Positions 25,103 to 32,364 of a stretch of DNA of 44,813 nt are shown here, one piece after another; position 1 is the first letter of the stretch, and each line of letters starts with the position of its first letter. The DNA lies in IMG/VR virus record IMGVR_UViG_3300037584_004880, positions 1 through 44,813 of that record; one strand, written 5' to 3'. Origin of the DNA: a virus. Position numbers and translations under genes: made by a program. The notes under the pieces are model-generated. The model had not been told where the DNA came from, searched no databases, and worked only from the letters and a program-made list of their open reading frames with translations.

Positions 25103-27238
25103 CTACTTTTTGTACCTTCTGCCAAAATACCCCTCGGCTTTTAGAGGTAAAGTCTCTGCCCATGGCGGGTTTTTAGTCATAATAGCTATTTGCTCGTCTA
25201 AAGTCTGAGGACTCTGTGTTTCGCATATTATTTCATCGTGTACATGCGCCACTGTTTCATATCCCGCAGCATGGAGGTTATTTAAAGCATTAACCAACAA
25301 GTCCCTACTAGTAGCTTGGCAAATATTCTCACAAAGTTTGCCCCCGTAGGTGCTGCTGTCTACCCATTTACGCATTATTTCAGCTTTAAAATATATCTTG
25401 TCCCATCCATCATTAACTATCCTAGCCTTTGGGTAGCATAAATTCCTACCGCTGGGGAGCTTACAATATAGGTTCTGACCTATTACCTTGTATATGACTC
25501 TACCGTTGGGAGTGCCCCCTACCACGAAAGCCTTACCTCTGTACCTTAGAGCGTCTTTAGCGGCTTTATCTAAAGCACGCCATAATATCGCGTTCTTGTA
25601 ATACGTTTCGCGGTATTTATGTACATAAAATTCTGCTTCTTCAAGAGTTATACCTAATTTATATATACCGTTTGCAGTTTCATGAAAGGTCTTATGCCCC
25701 ATTTGATACCCACACCCTAATATAATAACTTTCCCTACGTGACGTTGTGAAGTGGTTACATCTTCATAAGGTACATTAAATAGAGAAGATGCCATAACTT
25801 TATACTGATCTGTATTATCCCTAAAACCCTGCAACGTGGCTTCATCGTTGGCATACCAGGCTAATACCCTGTTTTCTATACTAGCATAATCCGCTACCGA
25901 TAGACGTTTGCCTTTGGGAGCTATAATTGCTTGTCTTAGACCATTACTAAGAGTCTTTAATGTATCTACCTTAAAGTAATTAAAATACTCGCTTTTAACA
26001 GCTTTTATTGCGTCTATTGTACCCTCTATTAGCTGTGTGCCTTTTGGGAAGTTCTGGATTTGTATCAATCTGCCTGCAAAACGCCCAGTTCTAGTAGCTC
26101 CCATGAATTGGATAGTGCCCCTTACCCTGCCATCGATACAAGCTGCCTCTAGCATCTTTTTATACTTGGCTACACTAGCAAGACCTAGCTCTTGGCGTAT
26201 TCTTAAAGCTCTCTCAGTCTTAGGTGTTAGATCTTTACACGCACTAGCAAGACCTAGCTCTCGGCGTATTCTTAAAGCTCTCTCAGTCTTAGGTGTTAGA
26301 TCTTTACACGCATTAACATTATTTAGCTTATTATGGACGGTTTCTTTTTTTAAATCAGGGATATACGTCCCTTGGGAAGATAGCCATATTAAGAATTTAG
26401 CCGTCTGTTTAACTGAGGTAACTTCCCCATTCGTAAGCTCGCTAAACTCTTTTAGTAAAGACTCCTCATGTTTTGCCATAAGCTTTATAGCGCCTTGTGC
26501 CATTTCAACATCGATATTTAAGCCTTTTGAGTTTATAAGGCTGTCTAACTCCCAAGCTTTTTGTTCTGCTTCTGGTAAGTTTTGTCTCGGTAGAGCCTTA
26601 ACAATGGCTTGCTGCGCTCTAACATCCTGGTCACAATAGTCCACGAACTCATTAAATTTGATAGGGTCATCCGTAGGTAATATCCTTATACGCGGGTCAT
26701 TTTTTGTGGGTTTTCTAGGTTTACTGAATCTATTTATTAAAAGAGTACCTTTAACGTCTTTCAAATGTTCGATAGGAAGCCCTAAAGACTTTCCACAGCG
26801 TTTTAAAGCTGCTCCACAACGTTCTAATGATAGTGGGTAGCTAAAGTAAGCTGCGATAGCCATATCATCTATCCATTGGTGTATCGCTACTGGAGGCCAG
26901 TTCAACCTCTTTACGGCCACTAACTCCCATATAGCCCTTTCAAAATTAGCGTTCCATGCCCTTAATTTACATCCATTGTTTATCAATTTAACTAGTTCAA
27001 TAGGTAGGGGCATGCTTATATCTGGCCTTATATGCCTTAACTCCCCGTTTACCGATCTAACTATTTCAACAGAGGAGGTCATGTTTGTATCTTGCCTTAT
27101 ATGCCTTACCTCGCCATTGTTGACGCTGTAACTCATGCAAAGTATCTCAGTGCTTGGGTGTTCTGCGTACTTCCAAACACCCACTTTTGTTAAATCTGTC
27201 TCGCTGTAAGTCTCGAAATCTATACTAATCTCTACCAT
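25103..27238 (-). CDS. Family A DNA polymerase with 3'-5' exonuclease, 711 aa
   Basis: Residues 7-10 (DFET) are exonuclease motif I. Polymerase motifs are present: A (SVADYASIENRVLAWY), B (RHVGKVIILGCGYQMG) and C (HVHDEII). The size fits phage PolA-type replicases. Two in-frame tandem duplications of 23 residues occur: residues 41-86 near the exonuclease motif, and about 310-355 between the exonuclease and palm regions. The second is almost identical at the DNA level. Whether these affect activity or fidelity cannot be told. The gene is the core of the replication module. Confidence 0.9.
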   Translation of the reverse strand: MVEISIDFETYSETDLTKVGVWKYAEHPSTEILCMSYSVNNGEVRHIRQDTNMTSSVEIVRSVNGELRHIRPDISMPLPIELVKLINNGCKLRAWNANFERAIWELVAVKRLNWPPVAIHQWIDDMAIAAYFSYPLSLERCGAALKRCGKSLGLPIEHLKDVKGTLLINRFSKPRKPTKNDPRIRILPTDDPIKFNEFVDYCDQDVRAQQAIVKALPRQNLPEAEQKAWELDSLINSKGLNIDVEMAQGAIKLMAKHEESLLKEFSELTNGEVTSVKQTAKFLIWLSSQGTYIPDLKKETVHNKLNNVNACKDLTPKTERALRIRRELGLASACKDLTPKTERALRIRQELGLASVAKYKKMLEAACIDGRVRGTIQFMGATRTGRFAGRLIQIQNFPKGTQLIEGTIDAIKAVKSEYFNYFKVDTLKTLSNGLRQAIIAPKGKRLSVADYASIENRVLAWYANDEATLQGFRDNTDQYKVMASSLFNVPYEDVTTSQRHVGKVIILGCGYQMGHKTFHETANGIYKLGITLEEAEFYVHKYRETYYKNAILWRALDKAAKDALRYRGKAFVVGGTPNGRVIYKVIGQNLYCKLPSGRNLCYPKARIVNDGWDKIYFKAEIMRKWVDSSTYGGKLCENICQATSRDLLVNALNNLHAAGYETVAHVHDEIICETQSPQTLDEQIAIMTKNPPWAETLPLKAEGYFGRRYKK
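26173..26310 (-). repeat. 69-base tandem duplication in the DNA polymerase gene
   Basis: Units 26173-26241 and 26242-26310 are the same apart from one base near the middle (CTTGG versus CTCGG), which changes Gln to Arg. The unit encodes 23 residues (ACKDLTPKTERALRIR, then R/Q-ELGLAS). Near-identity indicates a recent event. Confidence 0.95.
26981..27118 (-). repeat. Older 69-base duplication in the polymerase exonuclease region
   Basis: Residues 41-63 (NGEVRHIRQDTNMTSSVE...) and 64-86 (NGELRHIRPDISMPLPIE...) align over 23 positions, with DNA similarity still visible (TATATGCCTTA in both). It has the same period as the younger duplication in the same gene. Confidence 0.8.
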
Positions 27239-27257
27239 ATTTTTTGCTCCCTATACT

Positions 27258-27278
27258 AAAAAGGTGCTTGACGCACCT
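27258..27278 (-). terminator. Intrinsic terminator between ssDNA-binding and polymerase genes
   Basis: On the - strand AGGTGC pairs with GCACCT around a GTCAA loop, and a run of five T follows. It lies after the stop of the gene at 27322 and before the polymerase start at 27238, so it could terminate or attenuate transcription between them. Confidence 0.6.
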
Positions 27279-27321
27279 AGTATGGTTAATTATTTATATA
27301 CTTATTTATTATTCTTAGGGT

Positions 27322-27888
27322 TTATACACCAAAATCCTCCTCAGTGATCTCAGAAGTTACTCCTTCAAACTCATTCGCGGATACAGCACCTTCACCTAAC
27401 GGGTCGTCGTGCCTTAGAAACATTAACGCCCTTACTGAACTGCTTATGAAAGCCTTGCCGCCCAATTTTGCTGCAGCTGCATCAGCTTTAGTTTTGCCGT
27501 ATAGGTCTAGGCTTACAGCTACCCTAGCTCCTGCGTATAGGTACCTAGGTGCCTCTTCCGCATCCAAAATTTTTAGCTCAGATGGGGACGGTTTTATGTA
27601 GCACTTTATAGGATTTTTATGCGATGATCTTACAAAGTACTGGTTAAAAGTGTTCTCATACTCTGGGTCATCGCCTTTACGCTCTACATAATCACTTAAC
27701 GCACTACCTTGAGGTATTTTATCCCCGAAAACCTCTTTTAAGAGTATTTGTTTTTGTTGGCGTAGTTTATCTAATTGACCCTCGTCCAACACAACTTGTA
27801 CCCAATATTTCTCTATTCCAGATTGTTCCTGCGCCTTAGGCTTGAATATGTTACTAACTAGTCTGCCTGTTACGGTTACTTTACCCAT
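27322..27888 (-). CDS. ssDNA-binding-like protein (DUF2815 type), 188 aa
   Basis: The pattern MGKVTVTGRLVSNIFKPKAQ ... KYWVQVVLDEGQ, then YLYAGARVAVSLDLYG and a final acidic tail (SEITEEDFGV), fits DUF2815, an OB-fold ssDNA-binding family found beside DUF2800 and PolA genes in phages. The acidic C-terminus is typical of SSBs and usually recruits partners. AGGAGA precedes ATG. The leader of about 180 bases is unusual (hairpin and 8-base repeats). Confidence 0.75.
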   Translation of the reverse strand: MGKVTVTGRLVSNIFKPKAQEQSGIEKYWVQVVLDEGQLDKLRQQKQILLKEVFGDKIPQGSALSDYVERKGDDPEYENTFNQYFVRSSHKNPIKCYIKPSPSELKILDAEEAPRYLYAGARVAVSLDLYGKTKADAAAAKLGGKAFISSSVRALMFLRHDDPLGEGAVSANEFEGVTSEITEEDFGV

Positions 27889-27902
27889 GATTCTATTCTC
27901 CT

Positions 27903-27963
27903 GTTTCTTAGTTTCTTAGTTTCTTAGTTTCTTAGTTTCTTAGTTTCTTAGTTTCTTAGTTTC
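27903..27963 (-). repeat. 8-base tandem array in the SSB leader
   Basis: Seven perfect copies of GTTTCTTA on the + strand (27903-27958) plus a partial one. On the transcribed strand this reads (TAAGAAAC)n, ending about 12 bases upstream of the AGGAGA ribosome binding site. The single-stranded, A-rich array is a possible binding site for the SSB product itself, which is inference. Confidence 0.95.
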
Positions 27964-27991
27964 AAAGTATTCCTTGATTCTAAGGGTTATA

Positions 27992-28020
27992 TCCCAAAAC
28001 ATTTTGGGAATCTTTTTTTT
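27992..28020 (+). other. Terminator-like hairpin in the SSB leader, + strand orientation
   Basis: TCCCAAAA (27992-27999) pairs with TTTTGGGA (28002-28009), then a run of eight T at 28013-28020. This has intrinsic-terminator form on the + strand, although no + strand gene is nearby. On the - strand the same hairpin lies in the SSB mRNA leader, where it may serve as structure rather than terminator. Confidence 0.55.
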
Positions 28021-28069
28021 AGCTAATGGATTTAATCTTGTAATACCATTTTGCTGTTTAACTATAACT

Positions 28070-28097
28070 AGTATACCACAATTTCAACATAAGTAAA
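28070..28097 (-). promoter_or_regulatory. Repeated early-type promoter, copy 2 (SSB)
   Basis: TTTACT (28097-28092), 16-base spacer containing TTGAAA, then an extended TGGTATACT -10 (TATACT at 28075-28070), and the shared ATAGTTAAACAGC downstream. It would give the SSB gene a leader of roughly 175 bases. Confidence 0.7.
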
Positions 28098-28135
28098 TAC
28101 TTAATTTGAAATATTTTTAATAAAAATTTAACCTC

Positions 28136-28438
28136 CTAAATCAGTTGCAAATCTGTAGATTCTAATTTCATACGTAGTATATTATTTTTTGTATTAGCCA
28201 TACAGTTCTTATATCGCTTATTATGGCGCTTTTTAGCACTTTGACTCAACCGTAAAGCTTGTCTACTTGGAGGAATCCACATACCTTTATCTTTAAGTAC
28301 CTCTGATATATGTGCCTTTTTAATTTTTATACGGTAATATACCCCACCATAAGATATATTGATTCCCAGAGTCCTTGTTAAGTAGTCATATATCTCTTGG
28401 ATAGATTTGAATTTACACCCTTCTACTACGTAACTCAT
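28136..28438 (-). CDS. Small basic protein, possible DNA-binding, 100 aa
   Basis: The N-terminal half (FKSIQEIYDYLTRTLGINIS, then YYRIKIKKAHISEVLKDKG) looks like a short winged-helix or HTH arrangement similar to the NUMOD/intron-encoded endonuclease type accessory motif. The C-terminal half is very basic (SAKKRHNKRYKNC). AGGAGG precedes ATG. A regulator or nucleic-acid-binding role is plausible; I do not recognise a specific family. Confidence 0.5.
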   Translation of the reverse strand: MSYVVEGCKFKSIQEIYDYLTRTLGINISYGGVYYRIKIKKAHISEVLKDKGMWIPPSRQALRLSQSAKKRHNKRYKNCMANTKNNILRMKLESTDLQLI

Positions 28439-28476
28439 GTCTTTATTCCTCCTTTTGTTGTTTAACTGCGTTTATT

Positions 28477-29463
28477 CTATTTATACCAACTAGGCAAAGT
28501 TTCTAGGCTAGTTGCATTTTTAAACATACTATCCATATTTTCAACTTCTCGAGTATCCCACTTGTTAATATCTTGATTGAAGGCAGTTGCACCACGAAAC
28601 ATACCACGCATATAAGTGACGTTACTAACATCCCAGTCACCAATAGGTTGGTTGAAGCTAGTTGCCTCATTAAACATACCGCGCATATTAGTTACATTTT
28701 TAATATCCCAGTCACCAATAGGTTGGTTGAAGTTAGTTGCCCTGTAAAACATACACTCCATATCTTCAACGTTTTGAGTATCCCACTTGTTAATATCTTG
28801 ATTGAAGGCAGTTGCACGACGAAACACACCATACATATTAGTGACATGTTTAGTATCCCAGTTACCAATAGGTTGATTGAAGCTAGTTGCACCCAAGAAC
28901 ATACGCTCCATATTAGTGACGTTGCTAGTATCCCAGTCACCAATAGGTTGGTTGAAGCTAGTTGCCCTGTTAAACATACTCTCCATATAAGTGACGTTGC
29001 TAGTATCCCAGTCACCAATAGGCTGATTGAAGCTAGATGCACCACGAAACATACCCCGCATATCATTGACATTGCTAACGTCCCAGTCACCAATAGGTTG
29101 GTTGAAGCTAGATGCACCACGAAACATACCCCGCATATCATTGACATTGCTAACGTCCCAGTCACCAATAGGTTGGTTGAAGCTAGTTGCGCCACTAAAC
29201 ATACCCCACATATTAGTGACATGTTTAGTATCCCATTCGCTAATGTCACCATTAAAATCTGAATTATGAAACAAAAAACTCATATCAGTAATTTGACTGG
29301 TATCGATGTGATTAAAATCGCAATCGTAACCCTTTTCAAGTACTTCTTTCTTTATTATTTCTTGTAAATGCTGTCTATTTTTAGCTACTATTTTATTACT
29401 CATTGATTTAATCCTTATTTCTTGTAAATGCTGTCTATTTTTAGCTACTATTTTATTACTCAT
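28477..29463 (-). CDS. DUF285 (BspA-like) repeat protein 1
   Basis: Nine 25-residue repeats of the form M[18 protein letters not shown] follow an N-terminal module ([13 protein letters not shown] ... [14 protein letters not shown]). This is the DUF285 repeat, known from Mycoplasma and BspA-like surface proteins, where it folds as leucine-rich-repeat-like solenoids. No signal peptide is visible, so it is probably cytoplasmic. The frame can start at ATG 29463 or at 29403 because the start region is duplicated. The protein ends LETLPSWYK, as in the paralogue at 40674. Confidence 0.8.
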   Translation of the reverse strand: MSNKIVAKNRQHLQEIRIKSMSNKIVAKNRQHLQEIIKKEVLEKGYDCDFNHIDTSQITDMSFLFHNSDFNGDISEWDTKHVTNMWGMFSGATSFNQPIGDWDVSNVNDMRGMFRGASSFNQPIGDWDVSNVNDMRGMFRGASSFNQPIGDWDTSNVTYMESMFNRATSFNQPIGDWDTSNVTNMERMFLGATSFNQPIGNWDTKHVTNMYGVFRRATAFNQDINKWDTQNVEDMECMFYRATNFNQPIGDWDIKNVTNMRGMFNEATSFNQPIGDWDVSNVTYMRGMFRGATAFNQDINKWDTREVENMDSMFKNATSLETLPSWYK

Positions 29464-29480
29464 TGATTTAATCCTTATTT
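29355..29480 (-). repeat. 60-base tandem duplication of a ribosome binding site and gene start
   Basis: Units 29355-29414 and 29415-29474 (plus six further matching bases) are identical. Each includes AAGGATTAAATCA, an ATG and the first residues [16 protein letters not shown]. The gene therefore has two start sites in frame, giving products that differ by 20 residues. Confidence 0.95.
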
Positions 29481-29497
29481 ATTGTTTAACTGTAATT

Positions 29498-29525
29498 AGA
29501 ATAACACATTTTCAAATTAAGTAAA
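29498..29525 (-). promoter_or_regulatory. Repeated early-type promoter, copy 3
   Basis: TTTACT (29525-29520), 16-base spacer with AATTTGAAAATGTGT, then TATTCT (29503-29498). It is followed by an ATTACAGTTAAACAA leader and the DUF285 gene. Confidence 0.7.
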
Positions 29526-29554
29526 CAGTTATCTAAATTTTTTTTGAGTTTTTT

Positions 29555-30658
29555 TTAAATATCCTTAAAATCATCTTCTATAGGGGTCATGTCTACTTTT
29601 TCACCTTTATCGCTCTCATGTGCAGCTTTTAAGCGACCTGAACGCTTATGCACTAACTTCCCACATTCACTGTTAAACTTCTTCCTACCTAATAATGTTT
29701 CTATAGAAGTTAGAGACTTAATGCTAGTTGTGTATAATTGGTCATGGGGTATAAGGGTCTTAAGATGACTTTCGACTTTTTGTGGGTCTATCCACGCACG
29801 ACTGCCCCTTCCTCTTATAAGCTTAACCCCTTTTATCTGCCCCCCTTCTTTTAAGTTAGCTTCTGCCTGTTCAACTACAGCTTTTAAAAACCCCTCTATC
29901 AACCCTTTATGCTTTATTATATTGGCTATATCATCTTCCCCCAAAGTGCTAGGGTTAAGCTCCTTAAAGTCATCAGTTAGTAAAACTTGCTCCGTAAAAC
30001 CTAATAAAGCCCTACATTTACTTTTAAATTTACAGTATTTACAAGCTACTTCACTAGGTTGATAACTAGGGTTTAATTCTACTTCTAGGGCTTTTTGTTT
30101 AGCATACTCTCCAAACTCTAGTAGCTGTTCTAAACTCAGAACCTCGGACTCTATATGGCTCTTAGTAGGTTGGCATATATGCAACTCAAATCTTACAGGC
30201 TCAGTAGGTAACTCTTTGGCTAGAGTCTGTAATGCCCCAAGAGCGTACAATCTTAATTGGCTGTTATTTTCTGCTGATACTATATTTCTACCTGTTTTTA
30301 AATCAATGACATGGAGAGTCCTAGTTTCTAGGTCATAGCTTATAAAGTCCGCATAGCCATACCCATCCGCCACCCATTGAGTGTAGAACACCTTCCTTTC
30401 TACAAAATTAAATTGGTAAGTGTACTCCTCCACATAATCTAAATATGTGCCAACACATCTTCGCATATCGATATCATTGCATGAACTTAAGTCATCTGTT
30501 CCTAACAGGCAGCCTTGTGCTAAGTCATGAGCTATTGTACCCATACGTGCTGCATCGGATACCTGGGGTTCATTTAAAGAACTCTCAGCAGCTACGCTAG
30601 CAGTGCATTGTAACCATCTATGAGACGATGATGCCCCTAATTTTGAATGTTGTACCAC
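29555..30658 (-). CDS. DUF2800 PD-(D/E)xK nuclease, 367 aa
   Basis: The start is set at GTG 30658, which has a strong AAGGGAGGG site, rather than upstream ATG 30712. The protein begins with QHSKLGASSSHRWLQCTASV and has GYADFISYD, then LHVIDLKTGR (catalytic D and D-x-K) and a later cysteine cluster CKYCKFKSKC. With C near residue 18 this gives four cysteines placed as in Cas4/AddB-type Fe-S nucleases. DUF2800 proteins are phage exonucleases linked to recombination beside PolA and DUF2815. It overlaps the end of the Cys-triplet gene by about 22 bases. Confidence 0.85.
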   Translation of the reverse strand: MVQHSKLGASSSHRWLQCTASVAAESSLNEPQVSDAARMGTIAHDLAQGCLLGTDDLSSCNDIDMRRCVGTYLDYVEEYTYQFNFVERKVFYTQWVADGYGYADFISYDLETRTLHVIDLKTGRNIVSAENNSQLRLYALGALQTLAKELPTEPVRFELHICQPTKSHIESEVLSLEQLLEFGEYAKQKALEVELNPSYQPSEVACKYCKFKSKCRALLGFTEQVLLTDDFKELNPSTLGEDDIANIIKHKGLIEGFLKAVVEQAEANLKEGGQIKGVKLIRGRGSRAWIDPQKVESHLKTLIPHDQLYTTSIKSLTSIETLLGRKKFNSECGKLVHKRSGRLKAAHESDKGEKVDMTPIEDDFKDI

Positions 30659-31002
30659 AGTACCCTCCCTTGTATATGTTTGCAGTATGTGCATTTGTGG
30701 CAGTGTTTGCATTTGGAGCAGTGTTTGCAGTGTTTGCTGTCTTTGCAGTCTTTGCAGTTGTTGCAGTGTTTGCAGTGTTTGCAGTCTTTGCAGTCATTGC
30801 AGTGGTCGCAGGCTTTGCAGAGGTAGCAGTTGAAGCAGTAGTTGCAATTGTCGCAATCACTGCAATTCCAACATCCTTTGTTTGTTTCGTTCATCTGTTC
30901 CCAATTATCAAACTTGGCTGCAAAGGCTTCACTAACTCCGTTTACGGTTTTATCTGGTCTGTTCTTAAAGCCTTTATAAGACTTAAATATTTGTGTTGTC
31001 AT
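30637..31002 (-). CDS. Cysteine-triplet repeat protein B, 121 aa
   Basis: Same N-terminal module (MTTQIFKSYKGFKNRPDKTV ... WEQMNETNKGCW) followed by about 20 x-x-C triplets rich in K, H, D and N, one lost Cys (KDSKHC), and a short hydrophobic end (GRVLWYNIQN). Its end overlaps the GTG start of the DUF2800 nuclease, so the two are likely cotranslated. The higher His/Lys content differs from copy A. Function unknown. Confidence 0.75.
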   Translation of the reverse strand: MTTQIFKSYKGFKNRPDKTVNGVSEAFAAKFDNWEQMNETNKGCWNCSDCDNCNYCFNCYLCKACDHCNDCKDCKHCKHCNNCKDCKDSKHCKHCSKCKHCHKCTYCKHIQGRVLWYNIQN

Positions 31003-31012
31003 TGTTTATACC

Positions 31013-31174
31013 TTATTTTAATAAGTCTAAAAGATCACTTAAAAGTTTTATCCTATTTAACCTAGAGCCATACGTGAAGTGCGATTTTATGAGTTCGGAT
31101 ATATCGGATTTTAGGGTTTCATAATTTTTGCAATCTTTGCAATCGTTTTGGGTATCTTGGTGTTTAATGTACAT
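31013..31174 (-). CDS. Small protein with C-x-x-C motif, 53 aa
   Basis: ATG 31174 follows AAGAGG, and the frame ends at TAA 31013-31015, ten bases ahead of Cys-triplet protein B. The sequence begins MYIKHQDTQNDCKDCKNYET and continues as a helix. The CKDCKN piece resembles the triplet repeats of its neighbour. It is preceded by a structured leader and a promoter. No family is recognised. Confidence 0.55.
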   Translation of the reverse strand: MYIKHQDTQNDCKDCKNYETLKSDISELIKSHFTYGSRLNRIKLLSDLLDLLK

Positions 31175-31189
31175 GGTAAACCTCTTTGA

Positions 31190-31271
31190 GTACCCCGCAA
31201 GCTTTTGGATAGTCAGTTAAACAACAAAAGGACTCACCTATCTTTCAAGGTATTTGAGTTTTGCGGGATAC
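31190..31271 (-). promoter_or_regulatory. Structured mRNA leader with long-range stem
   Basis: On the - strand GTATCCCGCAA (31271-31261) can pair with TTGCGGGGTAC (31200-31190) over 11 positions with one G-U pair, and inside it GATAG pairs with CTATC. A tiny frame, MYPAKLKYLER then stop, begins at ATG 31274 and lies over the left arm, so translation of it would alter the fold. The layout resembles a leader-peptide attenuator. Confidence 0.45.
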
Positions 31272-31277
31272 ATGGTT

Positions 31278-31306
31278 ATTATCGCTTAACTGTTTACGTA
31301 AGTAAA
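31278..31306 (-). promoter_or_regulatory. Promoter TTTACT-17-GATAAT
   Basis: On the - strand TTTACT (31306-31301), a 17-base spacer and GATAAT (31283-31278) form a good sigma-70 promoter ahead of the structured leader. It differs from the seven repeated promoters in its spacer. Confidence 0.6.
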
Positions 31307-31330
31307 GTTTTTATTGATTTTTATCAATAT

Positions 31331-31516
31331 TTATGACGCGTTCATCAATTTCGCACATTTATCTATCTTACGTTTAACTTTCTTTTGCTCTTGGGGCTTT
31401 TTGTAGAAATCACTTTCTAAATTCTCAATTTTTTTATGCAGTGAGTATACTAGTGCCCATAGGTATATAGCCACTAAGCCCATTAGTATCAGTATTGTTC
31501 CTAAGATTGTACTCAT
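31331..31516 (-). CDS. Single-TM small protein, 61 aa
   Basis: One TM segment at residues 4-25 (ILGTILILMGLVAIYLWALVY, shown by position) is followed by a basic coiled tail (KKVKRKIDKCAKL). GGAGAGAC precedes ATG. No family is recognised; it lies between two Cys-triplet genes. Confidence 0.5.
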   Translation of the reverse strand: MSTILGTILILMGLVAIYLWALVYSLHKKIENLESDFYKKPQEQKKVKRKIDKCAKLMNAS

Positions 31517-31539
31517 ATTAGTCTCTCCTTTTTATGTGT

Positions 31540-32046
31540 TTATTTCTTTTTTGGGCTGTCTATATCCGCCTTAGTTACGTAATCGATACATAAACCTGTT
31601 TTACTATCAAATCCAACAGCTTTTGTGCAATTTTCACAGTCTTTACTATCTATACAATATTCACAGTTACTACATTTTGTGCATTTTATACAGAAGTTGC
31701 AGGAGTAACATTCTTGACAGGATTGACATTTGTTTGATATCTCACACATGTAACAGTCCACGCAACCTACGATTCCGTCACATCTGCTACAGTGGTGTGA
31801 GTCTTTACCCTTGTTACAAAAACTACAAAAGCTACAATTACTGCTCAACTCACAGGAGTTACAGTATTCACATCCTCTACAATTGTTACAGTAGTAGCAT
31901 ATGTAACAATCCCAACAACCTGTATTTGTTTCGTTCATCTGTTCCCAATTGCTATGCTTGGCTGCAAATTCTTCACTAACTCCGTTTACTGTTTTATCTG
32001 ATCTACTCTTAAAGTCTATATAACTTTTAAATATTTCAGTAGCCAT
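31540..32046 (-). CDS. Cysteine-triplet repeat protein C, diverged, 168 aa
   Basis: It has the same N-terminal module (MATEIFKSYIDFKSRSDKTV ... HSNWEQMNETNTGCW) but the x-x-C run is broken by short inserts (ELSSNC, NKGKDSHHC, DGIVGC) and includes Ser, Glu and Arg. A non-repetitive 30-residue tail (GFDSKTGLCIDYVTKADID) follows. This is the most diverged copy and may show which residues matter. About 30 cysteines remain. Confidence 0.7.
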   Translation of the reverse strand: MATEIFKSYIDFKSRSDKTVNGVSEEFAAKHSNWEQMNETNTGCWDCYICYYCNNCRGCEYCNSCELSSNCSFCSFCNKGKDSHHCSRCDGIVGCVDCYMCEISNKCQSCQECYSCNFCIKCTKCSNCEYCIDSKDCENCTKAVGFDSKTGLCIDYVTKADIDSPKKK

Positions 32047-32069
32047 ATTAGTCTATCCTTTTTAAGTGT

Positions 32070-32336
32070 TTATTTCTTTTTATCTTGTCTTATCTTGTAG
32101 GCAGTCAATGCAGCACCAAATAGGATTAACAGCACTGGTATAATCCATACAAAACTTAGTGATGTAATTGCTAAGTTAACTACCTCTAATACGGCAACCA
32201 ATAATGAAAACCCTACAAAGACAAAACCCACAAGAGTTAAAGCTGTCAATAGACAGGGTATGCTCTCTCGATCAGCAGTGAACACCAATTTAATCTCTTG
32301 GCATGCTACCTTAAAGGCTTCCTTAAATATATTCAT
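32070..32336 (-). CDS. Two-TM small membrane protein, 88 aa
   Basis: Two hydrophobic segments at about residues 28-50 and 55-78 follow a helical, charged N-terminus (IFKEAFKVACQEIKLVFTADR). A short basic tail (KIRQDKKK) ends it. No known family is recognised. Confidence 0.5.
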   Translation of the reverse strand: MNIFKEAFKVACQEIKLVFTADRESIPCLLTALTLVGFVFVGFSLLVAVLEVVNLAITSLSFVWIIPVLLILFGAALTAYKIRQDKKK

Positions 32337-32364
32337 AACATAGACTCCTTGTGTGTTTTATTAT

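Noticed and set aside
27992-28020. Rho-independent terminator for a + strand gene
   Set aside because: No + strand gene lies upstream within several kilobases, so I list it only as a hairpin in the SSB leader.
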